Source: Candida dubliniensis CD36 (lineage: Eukaryota; Ascomycota; Pichiomycetes; Serinales; Debaryomycetaceae). Taken from it: a stretch of 64,000 nucleotides of DNA. The notes beneath the pieces were generated by a model. It ran no database searches, was not told the origin of the DNA, and saw nothing but the letters and a program-made list of their open reading frames with translations. Below, piece by piece: positions 34,002 through 44,416 of the stretch. Both the position numbers and the translations under genes were made by a program. How positions within the stretch are numbered: position 1 is the stretch's first letter; the number at the start of each line of letters is the position of its first letter. The DNA lies in the NCBI RefSeq assembly GCF_000026945.1, contig NC_012862.1:984501-1048500 (forward strand), in the 5' to 3' direction.

Positions 34002-37000
34002 AGTTATGGGATTGGTACTTGAAAACAGATGCCACTAAATATTATGAGGAAGGGTAATCCTAAAAGAACCCAAAAACTGAAAAGCTTATGAATGATGCAA
34101 ATGAACAACAAAAAAAAAAATTGGAGCCAAAAGAACTGTGTTTAATCGACAATACTAAGAACCTGTCTGTGTATTTTATAGGTAATAACGATTAAACAAC
34201 TTAAAGCCTCACTGAAATTGAAGATTGAATGAGTTTTCCTTTTTAATGAATATAGAGTAAAAGAAAAAGAATAACAAACCTATTGTAAATAAAAAATTAG
34301 TAATAAAAAAAAAAAAAATTATTGAAGGGGAAATACCACTAAGTAAATACTAAAAAAAAAAAATAATGGATTCTATCTCTCTCTCTTGGTTGAAATCTCT
34401 TTTCTAAAGAATTGAAAGGGGATAAAAGGGTAATGAAGATTAAAACCGACTGAAGACTTATTTTTGTAGAATAAGTATATATCAGGAAGACAACAGCGCT
34501 TAATTGGCTTTCCATTTTCCCTTATCTCTCTTCACACTTAATTTAATAAATCCATTGTTTTTCCCATCGGCGTTATTTTGTTTGATAAATCTCATTTCAC
34601 ATATACACACCTTCTCGCAAATTTTGTGCCGTATGAAATTCGTCTATATACCGGATTTTTGTCTTTTGTGTTGGTTTACTACGGTTTTTGCGTTGAAAGT
34701 TTTCAAATTTCATTAGTAAGTGGAGTTAATCATTGGTTTAGATGAATTAACTTTAGAATGCCACCACAATTATTAATGATTCATCTCTACTTTTTTTTTT
34801 GGCTTTTTAAAAACTTTCTTTTTTTTGGTTCATTTTCCACGTCTCCTAGTTAGGTGAAAATGCAAATCCCAACTTCTACGGGATCATACTTCAAAAGTTT
34901 AGCTATCTTGACAGATTGTCTGACAGATAATTTCTTGTCAATAATTAGACCCCAACCCCTCCTTTGGTCGGTCGGGGGGGGGGGAGGGGGGGTAATCTCG
35001 GTATCACTAATTTGAAAGTGGTGTTGATTTCTCTAAGTGGTACTAAAAAAAGAAAATAGTATTGATGTTTGGATGTTAATTTGCATCATTTGAGACTTTA
35101 GCACGCCATACTTAATCTTTGTGAGAAGGAAGGAAGGGAAACAATCAAAGGTCTTTGTTATTGTTTGATTTACTATCTCTACGAAACTTTGTAGTTAATT
35201 TCTACTGGGTTACCAAACAATAGGATAAGATATCGTTAGAAAAGGAGGGTAAGAGGAAGGTAGATTAATTGGTTGAATCCTGCAATGCAATACCAATGCT
35301 GTCTTGAAGCATCAGTTTAGTCATCATCACAAATATATTGACATTTTCCGAAATTGCTCTCTTTTTCCGCTCCTGTAAAAGAGGAGTAATGATGCGTGAG
35401 ATCAATCGTCATCACATCGGTAGGTAGGACTAGTAATCTTGGGGCGGGACTACGTCAGCATCTGATAAGTGAACAACGTAAGCCTCTTTTAACTGAGTTG
35501 AAATGTTTCATAAAAACTTCCTCCTTCACTTGTCATATTCCTTATTGCATCTACAAATGCTGATTATCATGTTAGGTGTTTACTCACAATTTGTTCAGTA
35601 ATTGTTTATCTTGCATATTTCTTTCTTTGTTTTAGTTTCAGGAAAATGTTGATATCAATGAACTCATTATTAGAATCTTTGTTTGAGATTTTATTAACTG
35701 TAAACCTTCACTATTTTCAATTGTTGATTGACAATATCTCCAACTTTATAATAGTTTTTTTTAAAACTTTTTGGGACAAGCACAAAACCATTTATTTCAT
35801 TTTACGGTATAAGATTCGGGTTTTTTTTTTTAGATTTTTCATTGTTGTTTTGTTGAATCAAAATTACCGAATATGAAAACGCCGTACGAAATCTGTGGTG
35901 TCAATTTTTTTCCCCATAAACAAAACTCATTGCACACAACCAAATAAACAATTAATATTGAAGCAACTGATGTTAAAGTCACGAGCACATGCCAATTAAC
36001 AATCACATCATCCACAACGACACTAAAGAGATACTAATAAAAAAATAAAGCTGTACTTTGAACCTGTCAATTTGCAATTTGAAGGTTCTCATCAACAATT
36101 CCTTTCTTCCCCCCCTCTCTTAGGAACTTTTCGGAAAGAAAAATATCAATAACCTTGATAATTGAAGTTCCAAATTACTTATAAAATGCTACCAACATTA
36201 ACTAGAGATCTTTTTTTTTTTTTTTTGTTGATTATGCACTTATTTGCCAAGACTGTGAATACTATTCTTGATTGCAAAGTTTGAAGAGGGTCTCAGTATG
36301 TTTATTGTTTATATGTGGCACAAGCAAAAGTTTACTCACCGTTTGGTGATTTCATTGGAATAAAGTACGAGGGAATTGTCAAGTTCAACATTAAACTATT
36401 GTTTAGCACAGAGTCAATGTATTCAAGAATTCAATTTTTGTGACACATTGTTTGTTCAAGGAATCAAGATAATCGGCGCTCCGGAATAAGGCCCGTTTTT
36501 CGTCTTTGACAAGAAAGTAAATACATCTCTGACAAATGTGTCACCTTATGGTGTTCAGCCCTCTAATTACTAGAAGCACAATTACCAAGAGAGGATAATT
36601 ACTAATGATATTTCGAGTTGTCGGTCCGGCCTAATATATTCAAAGCCCTATCAAATATTAAAGTACCAGATGTCAAAAAAGAAATGAGTGTCAAAATAAG
36701 GTTATTCATCTTAACCGTGGAAGGTTTTGTTTAGATAAATTAAGGTTGGTAATTGTGATGGACGGCTCTAGTTCTTTTGAGCAAATATTGTTTAATCGTA
36801 ACATACAACTTTTGGTTGTTGTACGAACCATTGTCGAAAGAGATAGTTCATGTCAGTACAGTTTATGCTTTACCAAACTCCGTCACATTCGTAAACCTTC
36901 CATTCTCTCCTACCCTCTGGTGGCTTTAATCCTTAGATGGTATTCCATATATTTTTTAATTTAAGCTGAAGCGGAAATTGGCTGAAAAGCCCCCCAAAAA

Positions 37001-37521
37001 AATAATAAACAGTTTAAAGTTTCAAATAATTTCAATAATTCGTAATTTGTACTGAACATTAGGGAAGTTCGTGTTTGTAAGGTATAAACGTGTTTGGAAA
37101 AAAAAAGTATCCTGCTGGAAGCTCTTTCTTTTGATATAAGTGTCAGTTTTCTCTGCATTGTATATTGACACTACTTAAAAGATACAGTTGTGATTTCACT
37201 TTTGCAACATTGCCATAGAATACTTCATGGCAATATGATTAGGTAATTAGACATCATTTTTGTGCTACAAACACGTCTTTATGTTCGTGCAATCCTCAAT
37301 ATATTAGAGAACGTGTACAACGTACCAAAATGTGCTGGTTCATTTCTTACTAAGGAAGACGAGAATTTTCCTGTTCACGATTTTCCACCAAGCCTTCCCA
37401 AAAACTCGACAACAAAAAAAAAAAAAAAATTTTTCCCATTCCGCCTTCATTTCATTCTTCTTCCTGTCAACCTTAAAAAATAAGAAACCAAAACTAATCA
37501 ATCAATCAAATTAAATTAAAA
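34002..37521. other. 3.5-kb spacer between the divergent STP3 and YRA1
   Basis: The two genes point away from each other and share this region. No frame exceeds 76 codons with plausible content. Notable are the C-run/G-run element at 34950-34992 and a stretch at about 36285-36660 with coherent translation in two adjoining frames that may be a decayed gene (see findings). T-runs occur at 36209-36225 and elsewhere. The YRA1 5' leader should occupy the last 100-200 bases. Confidence 0.5.
34950..34992. other. C-rich/G-run hairpin or G-quadruplex-prone element upstream of STP3
   Basis: CCCCAACCCCTCC at 34950-34962 is followed after 11 bases by 11 G, one A and 7 G (34974-34992). The two halves can pair to form a stem, or the G-rich strand could form a G-quadruplex. 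Very unusual in this AT-rich setting. It lies about 950-990 bp upstream of the STP3 start. Confidence 0.7.
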
Positions 37522-39155
37522 ATGTCTGCCTCATTAGATAAATCATTAGATGATATCATTTCTTCAAATAAGAAAACTTTTAAATCCAAAAGACCAGGTG
37601 CTAAATTTGGCGCTAAAGGTGGCAACCGAGTTGGTAAGAAAATTGGTGGTACTAATAACAAAAAGCCAATAGCCAAATTTAACAGACCCGCTGCTGCTGC
37701 TGCTGCTGCTGTTGCTGCTGTTCCTACTATTGATTTGAGTTATGCTACTAAGGTCAATGTTTCTGGTTTACCCAAGGACTTGAAACACGATAACATTAAG
37801 GTATGTTTTTCAAACTGAAAATCTGGAATTTTCAGTTAATTTGGGAGATGGGAAAAATTTTGTTTTAATGGGTATAAAGAAATATGAGAACAACATTTGG
37901 AAATTTCATGGGACTGGTCATGGTTCCCATAGTTATGTTTAAACTTTTACTTTGAATGGCGATCTACTTGTATCATACATCTTTGTTTATTTCATTTTGA
38001 CATGATTCTAATTAGAAGTCAACATTTTATTGTTGCAGTTGATTGTTGTTCATGTTTGGGATGTTGATCATTAGCTGGTATAATGATTGGTGTTTGCTTT
38101 TTCCTTTGGGAGATGCACAAACGTGTACTTTGTGTTCAACCTTTGATGATAACAACTACCTCGTTTTTTTGATACTTGTATGTTGCTTAATTTCATTTGT
38201 TCAAGCTATACTGATTTCAAAATACTGTTGAATCATCAATATGACGGTTTCCACTACTTGTGTTTTTTTTTTTTTCATTTTGTATTTCACCTTAACATGC
38301 AATTTGTTTGGAACTCAGGCGGTCATTCCAATTAAGTTTGTGAGTGACTATGATTTCTTTTTTCTTTCTTATTTTTAATTTATTGGAGGCAGACAATAAT
38401 TTTTTATTCTATATTTCTGAGTTTTTCCGTTCAAATGTTTTGGTAATGAGAATATCCAGGCTAAATGACTAGCAAGACTACAAGAGTCTTATTCTCGAAA
38501 TACAAAATTCACAGTAGCCGATTCCAAGCAACACCTTTCATCCTTGAACATAACAACCCCCAGCCAGTCAGTCCCAAAAGTTTATCCATAATTATTTTTT
38601 TGAAATTTGTTGTTTCATCATATTTTTTTTTTTTTGCCATGCAAATTTTTCCTTGTATTATTATTATTATTATTATTAACTTTGTTACGATTTAACGAAT
38701 CTTATAGAGACTAACCAAATTTTTTTTTTTTTTTAAAATAGGAATTTTTTCAATCACAAATTGGTGGTGTGCAAACTGTGGCCTTGACTTATAATGAAAA
38801 AGGTCAATTTAAAGGTTTTGCTACTATTATTTTCAAATCAAGTAAATTTGCAACTGCTGCTGTTGATAAATACAATGGTGCTTCTATTGATGGAGGTGCT
38901 GCCAAGTTAAGATTAGAATTGATTATTGATACTAGTAAGAAACCATTGGCTGCCAGAATTGCTCCAAATGCAAAGGCTATTACTGCTGCCAAAACTGCTG
39001 GTGGTAAGAAGATTGCTGCTGCTAAGAATGCTCTTAACAAGAAGAAGGCTGGTCCTGGCAACAAAAACAACAATAATAAACAAAAGAAGCCAAAACAGAA
39101 AAAGAAGACTATTGAAGAATTAGACCAAGAAATGGCAGATTATTTTGAAAATTAG
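37522..39155 (+). CDS. YRA1: Yra1/ALY-type mRNA export adaptor (REF), two exons with long intron
   Basis: Exons 37522-37800 and 38742-39155 join in phase to 230 residues. The N-terminal REF-N box MSASLDKSLDDIISSNKK and the C-terminal box (EELDQEMADYFEN) match the conserved ends of Yra1, which contact the Sub2 helicase. Between them is one RRM (about 78-155, with KVNVSGLPKDLKHDNIK and GQFKGFATIIFK as the RNP-like strands), flanked by basic Gly/Ala/Lys-rich arms; a (GCT)n run encodes poly-Ala near residue 60. Yra1 couples transcription and the TREX complex to Mex67 export. The intron falls just before EFFQSQIGG in the RRM, the same place as in S. cerevisiae YRA1, whose long, poorly spliced intron serves autoregulation. 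Confidence 0.93.
37801..38741 (+). other. YRA1 intron (941 nt) with GACTAAC branch point
   Basis: 5' splice site GTATGT at 37801-37806. The branch sequence GACTAAC at 38709-38715 departs from the consensus TACTAAC, and the 3' AG is at 38740-38741 after a T-run. I found no TACTAAC anywhere in the intron. The S. cerevisiae YRA1 intron is likewise long and uses GACUAAC, which slows splicing for feedback control. Confidence 0.9.
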
Positions 39156-40215
39156 ACCAAACAAATACCAAGATGAGGATTTGTTGTTATTTTGTCTATG
39201 TATCTGTGCGTGTTTCCCCCCCCCCCCATTTACTATGTTTGACCATGTATTATTTTTGTTTGTTTATTTTGTTGAAAAGTGTTAGTAAATATTAGGTTCC
39301 GTAGTATTGAATGTAACTATTATTAAAGTTGTTAAAGTTGTTTCTTTTTATTTTTTGTTTTTTTTTTGTGTTTCTATCGAACCAGCCGCTCTGTGGAGGC
39401 GGGTGATGGTGTAATAACCATGCAAATGTCAAAGTCAGATTCATAATACCGTTAACTTTTCAGGGTTTCAAGCTTTTCGCTTTGGACATTGGCAATTACA
39501 AAAGATGTATAATATTCAGATCTTCCCTAACTTGAGATCATTCGATATGAAAACAATACAAAGACAAAAGAAACAAATGGAAAAATATACTACTATGAGA
39601 ATGGAGAAATTTAAAGATATATTCAGTCGTGTGCTGTTGGTTAATGATGAAACATAATTGTCAAAAACAGTATTTTAAAAAAAGAAAACGATTATAACAA
39701 TTGAGATGAATAATCATTAGTTATTATTGTTTACTCATAAGGCAATAATAATGAGTTTGGCCAATAGAAGAACGTATTGTTGATCATATATAAGTTGTTT
39801 TTACTCCGTACTATATAATATAAGTTATTCTTACTGTGAAATACGTGTGATTTTGTATGACACGAAGAATGAAAGAGAATTTTTTTTTTTTTTTTTTTTC
39901 ATGGGTTTGAATTTTTTTTTGGTTAAACAATACATGCCGACCCATACAAATTTTAAGTTGTCTCTGTTTTTTAACAAAGAAAAAAAATTTGAATATTTAA
40001 AAATAAAAAATTCTTTATTGTACAATTAAAAACGTATAAATATATACATATGCAATTAATCTATAAACGTCTTTTTTTTTTTTTTTTTATATACATCAAG
40101 ACGTGATTTATCTTCCAATTTCCAACTTTGAATGGTAACTTTGACTTTGATCTAACAAAGTTTTATCCTTTTTTTTTATTTCACATATAGTTATAACAAC
40201 ATCAACACCAAAGAT
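39156..40215. other. Spacer between YRA1 and the DENN-domain gene
   Basis: About 1.06 kb. A run of about 13 C lies near 39217-39229 in the YRA1 3' UTR. T-runs occur at about 39880-39899 and 40071-40088. No gene seen. Confidence 0.55.
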
Positions 40216-42105
40216 ATGCCAAACATTGAATATATTGTAACTGCAGAATTTCATATTGACAAGGGACCATCAATTGTTCATCAGTTTCCTAATCAATTAC
40301 CAGGTATGGATAATCTATATTTTTTACCTGAATTGATGTTACCTGATCAAATACATAAACGTAATGAAGATTATACCTTGTTTCTATTGCATCGAAACAC
40401 CACTAATGGGGAATTTCAATATCTTTTCAACAAGAGTACATGTGAAGATAATCCATATTATTTATATACAATTGTTGATAATCGTAAAAATGATGAATTT
40501 AAACGTGGAGCCAGTATTAAATCATTATCAATAATCACGAAATTATCTTATTTCAAAAATTTCAAGCCATTATTATTGATATGTTTGGATTTATATTTTA
40601 AAAATAATGATGTTAAATATTTACAAGAATTATATCGAGTAATTAATGAAAAAAAATTTGAAATATCTCCAGGTTATTCGGTATCAATAATTAAAAAATT
40701 GTTGATTACTTCAATATTAGATTTACCTATTAATGATAAGATTTATTATGATGAATCATTTAGAAATAAATTATTAGGAATTGGTAAAGATGATTTTATT
40801 AATGAAGATTTATTTATTAGAAAAGATTTAAGTTTTAATTCTGTGATTAAATTTAATAAAATGAATATACCGATAAAAATCCCCATGTTAACATTACCTG
40901 ATACTATTGGAGATTATTTAAATCCTACAGATTTGAATTTTAAACCTAGTTTAATTAATATTTTACAAGCTAAATTAATTTCAACTAATTTGAATAATGA
41001 ATTGACGATATATGGATTACAAACTCCACCAATTATCATTTTGATTAATGCAATATTGACAGGGAAAAAAATCATTTTTTTAAGTTATGAACATTCATCA
41101 GGGTATATAATTGATCATATATTATTAACATTGAAAATAATTACTGGAGGAGGGATTTTAAGTGGGATTTTAACTAATTATAATGTTTTCCCTATGATTG
41201 ATGTATCGAAAATAGATTTATTAGAAGAATGTGAATCATTTATTGCTGGTACAATAAATCCATTTTTCAAACAAAATGATCGATTATGGGATTTAATGTA
41301 TGATTTAGATAATAATGAATTTATTTTAAGTTCACAATTACCTAATGATGATATTGAATTTAAAAATTCCATTATATCAGAAGATGCCAAATTTTTATCT
41401 AATTTACAATTATCATTATTCAATTATAATGATGATTTAACCACCATACAATTAATTTTTAGACGACATATTAATGAAATAATTCGAATTTTATTAAGTT
41501 CAAAAAATTTTAATAGTAATTTGGCCCCAACAAGTCAAGATTTAATTTTATTATTAGATGGTATTGGTTATTATTGGGCTAGTGATACAAATAAATTATT
41601 AGAAATTTCTTGTTATCAATTAATTTCCAAAAAATTCCATTTTTTATTATATAATGGGAAATTAATTTATAATTTATTATTACCTAATTTATCTAATGAA
41701 TTAAATTTAATGATTGATTTACATTATCATTTACAAAGTTTAAATAATCCTTTATCCAATTCTAGAATTAATGAAAGAGAAATTTGGTTTAATATATTGA
41801 AATTTTTAATTTCTGGTAAATCATTAGAAATTTTTTTATTAATAACATATTTAATCCCACCAAATTCTTCATCAAGTTTACAATCATCTTCTGTTCATGG
41901 AGGTAATTTGACTATATTTGATAAAAATAAAGGTATTGAATTATTATTATTGAATTTATTTAATCAAGATGATCAAGTCAAATCAAATGTTATAATGATT
42001 TTACAAGAATTACAGGATAATTTTTTGTGTAGTTGGTGTCTTGATAAATTTTTGAAATCAAATTTAATTTATGAACTTGCATTTTCAGATTTGATCAATG
42101 AATGA
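40216..42105 (+). CDS. Afi1/Anr2-type DENN (SPA) domain protein
   Basis: 629 residues from the ATG at 40216. The start (NIEYIVTAEFHIDKGPSIVH, then LPELMLPDQIHKRNEDYTLF) matches the N-terminal module of fungal Afi1/Anr2 proteins as I know it. The middle (GKKIIFLSYEHSSGYIIDHILL; GGILSGILTNYNVFPMIDVS) has the style of the SPA/DENN core. S. cerevisiae Afi1 binds the Arf3 GTPase and localises to the growing bud; Anr2 is a poorly known lipid-droplet-associated relative. Afi1 is favoured by synteny, because ADE2, AFI1 and ORT1 are adjacent in S. cerevisiae and all three types occur in this window, but Afi1 is longer (about 893), so I give no symbol. Codon use is extremely AT-rich (TTA Leu, ATT Ile, AAT Asn). 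Confidence 0.7.
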   Translation: MPNIEYIVTAEFHIDKGPSIVHQFPNQLPGMDNLYFLPELMLPDQIHKRNEDYTLFLLHRNTTNGEFQYLFNKSTCEDNPYYLYTIVDNRKNDEFKRGASIKSLSIITKLSYFKNFKPLLLICLDLYFKNNDVKYLQELYRVINEKKFEISPGYSVSIIKKLLITSILDLPINDKIYYDESFRNKLLGIGKDDFINEDLFIRKDLSFNSVIKFNKMNIPIKIPMLTLPDTIGDYLNPTDLNFKPSLINILQAKLISTNLNNELTIYGLQTPPIIILINAILTGKKIIFLSYEHSSGYIIDHILLTLKIITGGGILSGILTNYNVFPMIDVSKIDLLEECESFIAGTINPFFKQNDRLWDLMYDLDNNEFILSSQLPNDDIEFKNSIISEDAKFLSNLQLSLFNYNDDLTTIQLIFRRHINEIIRILLSSKNFNSNLAPTSQDLILLLDGIGYYWASDTNKLLEISCYQLISKKFHFLLYNGKLIYNLLLPNLSNELNLMIDLHYHLQSLNNPLSNSRINEREIWFNILKFLISGKSLEIFLLITYLIPPNSSSSLQSSSVHGGNLTIFDKNKGIELLLLNLFNQDDQVKSNVIMILQELQDNFLCSWCLDKFLKSNLIYELAFSDLINE

Positions 42106-42355
42106 ATAAAATGTTTTGCTTTTGTTGGTTTGATTAAATTAAATGTTATCCAAAAGGATTTGTATTTATTTTTGTTAAACTATTTACAATGTATCTTATA
42201 TATATGTATAGAAACACATAATTCAGACCCCCTACCCCCTGCCAAATATATATATATATATATATATAAAAGAGATTTAAACAATCATTTCTTCCCGTCT
42301 CTTCTTTGTTTTCTCCTTACTTCAATACATTATAGGCGAAATTTATCTCTATATT

Positions 42356-42766
42356 TTATTTATCAAGTTTATCATTTCGACTAGGAGTATAATATTTACT
42401 TTCTTCAATTTCATCAGAGAACCATCTCATTTTAATCATATTCCACATTGATAATCTATCACCAGGACGTCTAGTACTAAATGAATCACCAGAACCAACA
42501 TATTTTGATTTACGATCAGGTGAAGTATAATCTAAATTTGGATTAGTTAAAGGGAACCCTGGTCTTGATGAAATATATCCAAATTCTTCATCTTGATGTC
42601 TTGATGATAATGTACTTGAATCAGATTCTAATTCATGACGATGTTTTTTTTGATAAGCAATATGTTTTTTACCAATAATAAATAATCCAATAGCTATTGA
42701 TCCAAATATACCTAATTTTCTTAAAAGTGTATTACGAGATTCTGTTGATTTTGCTATATTCAACAT
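42356..42766 (-). CDS. Small single-TM protein of unknown function
   Basis: 136 residues from the first ATG (42766; MLNIAKSTESRNTLLRKLG). The frame stays open upstream to about 42811 and beyond without an ATG (extension VTFLGTTIHKFILEP from a GTG), so a non-AUG start or an upstream exon is possible. One hydrophobic segment (about 19-32, IFGSIAIGLFIIGKK) is preceded by basic and hydroxylated residues, like a mitochondrial or tail-type membrane anchor. The rest is polar with Ser/Arg patches (SSRPGFPLTNPNLDYTSPDR; FSTRRPGDRLSMWNMIKMRW). I do not recognise the family. It converges with the DENN-domain gene. The reading frame is sustained and of mixed composition, which supports a real gene. Confidence 0.65.
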   Translation of the reverse strand: MLNIAKSTESRNTLLRKLGIFGSIAIGLFIIGKKHIAYQKKHRHELESDSSTLSSRHQDEEFGYISSRPGFPLTNPNLDYTSPDRKSKYVGSGDSFSTRRPGDRLSMWNMIKMRWFSDEIEESKYYTPSRNDKLDK

Positions 42767-44416
42767 TGGTTCTAAAATAAATTTGTGAATAGTTGTCCCC
42801 AAAAATGTCACACTTTCAAACTTTTTGGTGTAATGTAGAGGTATTCTTTTTTTTTTTTTTTTTTTTTTTTTTGTATATTAATGTAATGTAACGGAATATA
42901 GCGGAGTCTGAAAATGATATGATAATAATATATATATCATATCATCATCAGGCTATAATTTTTTTTTTTTTTTTTTTTTTTTTTCACCAAGCTCGTTTGG
43001 AAAAAAATAAAAGTTGTCTTGGTCGTGCAAAACACACTTCTAACGGTAGAATATATTACTTAACTAGAACATGATTTGTACAGTTATTGAAGATGCCTCA
43101 TTTCATAACTTTTCAGAAATTATAACTTGGATCTTCCTTTATTGGTTTGATTCAAGAAGATAGAGGAATGTGTATCTAGGTGTCGTTATTTGAATTGTTT
43201 ACGTGTCTTATTATTTTTTTGATTGTTTTTAGTAAGAAATAATATACAAAATACTGCTAAAAAAAGATGTTAACACAATATAATAAGATTTTAGAAGCGA
43301 ATACAACCATATCAATGCTACCTAAAAAAGTACTTTGTAAGTACCAGAATCAGTAAATAACTTTGCGATATTGTTTATTTTATTAGTCAATTAATATTAT
43401 ATTTCCAAGATAAAGTTGAGTCTCTCTCTTTTTTTTTTTACGTGTCAGTGGGGTTGTACGGATGCAGAAATATTCTGGTAGATATACCTTATTACCCCAT
43501 AATAATAATTTTGTTATTCTTAGAGTTTAGTAAATTATAATTGGTAATTTGTGGTTGGTTGGTTGGTTGTTTGGTTGGTTAGTTAACTAATTGGTAGCAG
43601 AAAAGTCCCCGACGCGACACGCATGTGAGAAAAAGAAAAAGCAATCCCCAACCGAGGATCAACGGACACAAGAGAGACAAAGAAATTGGGTTGATTGTTA
43701 GTTTTAACATAGTACTGGATAAATAATATTACAAAAAAAGTGGGTATTTATTGTAAGAATCCTACTATCTCTCTCTATATGGGTTAGTATATATTGAATA
43801 TCTTGAGGAAAAAAAAACATGAGTTGTTGAAATCAATGTAGACAAGAAACCATAAAAGGAACAAATCTAAATTATTAAGTCATTATATCAGACTGTAAGG
43901 TTTGAATATACTGTTCTTGTAATTTGATTTACTATATCGATATATAAATATATACAATTGTACGGCCCTATTAAAATTTTTTTTTGATCTACTTCTCTCG
44001 TTTTATTTGTTGTTGTTAATTATTATTAATTTTTTTTTTTTCTGGGGAAATATTTTGAAACTGCTTTATTTTTCCTACATTTCTTCAAAATTTTTTTCTT
44101 TTTTTTGTTTTTCTTTTTCTTTTCCAATTCAAATATATCTTTTTCCTTTTTTTTTTTGATTTTAAACGTCAAATCATTTGGTGTTAGATTTATTGATAAC
44201 AACTTTTTGGAAAGAATCAAATCAAGATTAACAAAAACAGGGTAGGGTCATAGAATACAACTCATCTTTTATCAAAATTCAAACAATTCAACGAACACTT
44301 TTTTTTTTATCCCCCCTTTGTTTTTCCCCTAATTCCATTTTCGCATTCCCATACCATACCACATTACATTGACATTTACATTAACAACACAACACAACAC
44401 AATATAATATAATATA
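42767..44416. other. Divergent spacer before the peroxisomal carrier gene
   Basis: 1.65 kb with very long T-runs at about 42848-42872, 42959-42984 and 44030-44041, a (GGTT)n repeat at 43551-43580 and an inverted AT-rich stretch near 42916-42950 (ATGATATGATAAT ... ATCATATCATCAT). A run of AAC and TATAA repeats (44380-44416) leads into the next ATG. No gene seen. Confidence 0.55.
43551..43580 (+). repeat. (GGTT)n microsatellite
   Basis: Tandem GGTT units with one interruption (GTTTGG). A short simple repeat in a spacer. Confidence 0.75.

Noticed and set aside
35646..35876. 76-codon hydrophobic frame in the STP3-YRA1 spacer
   Set aside because: Phe/Ile-rich translation of T-rich DNA with no polar balance or similarity.
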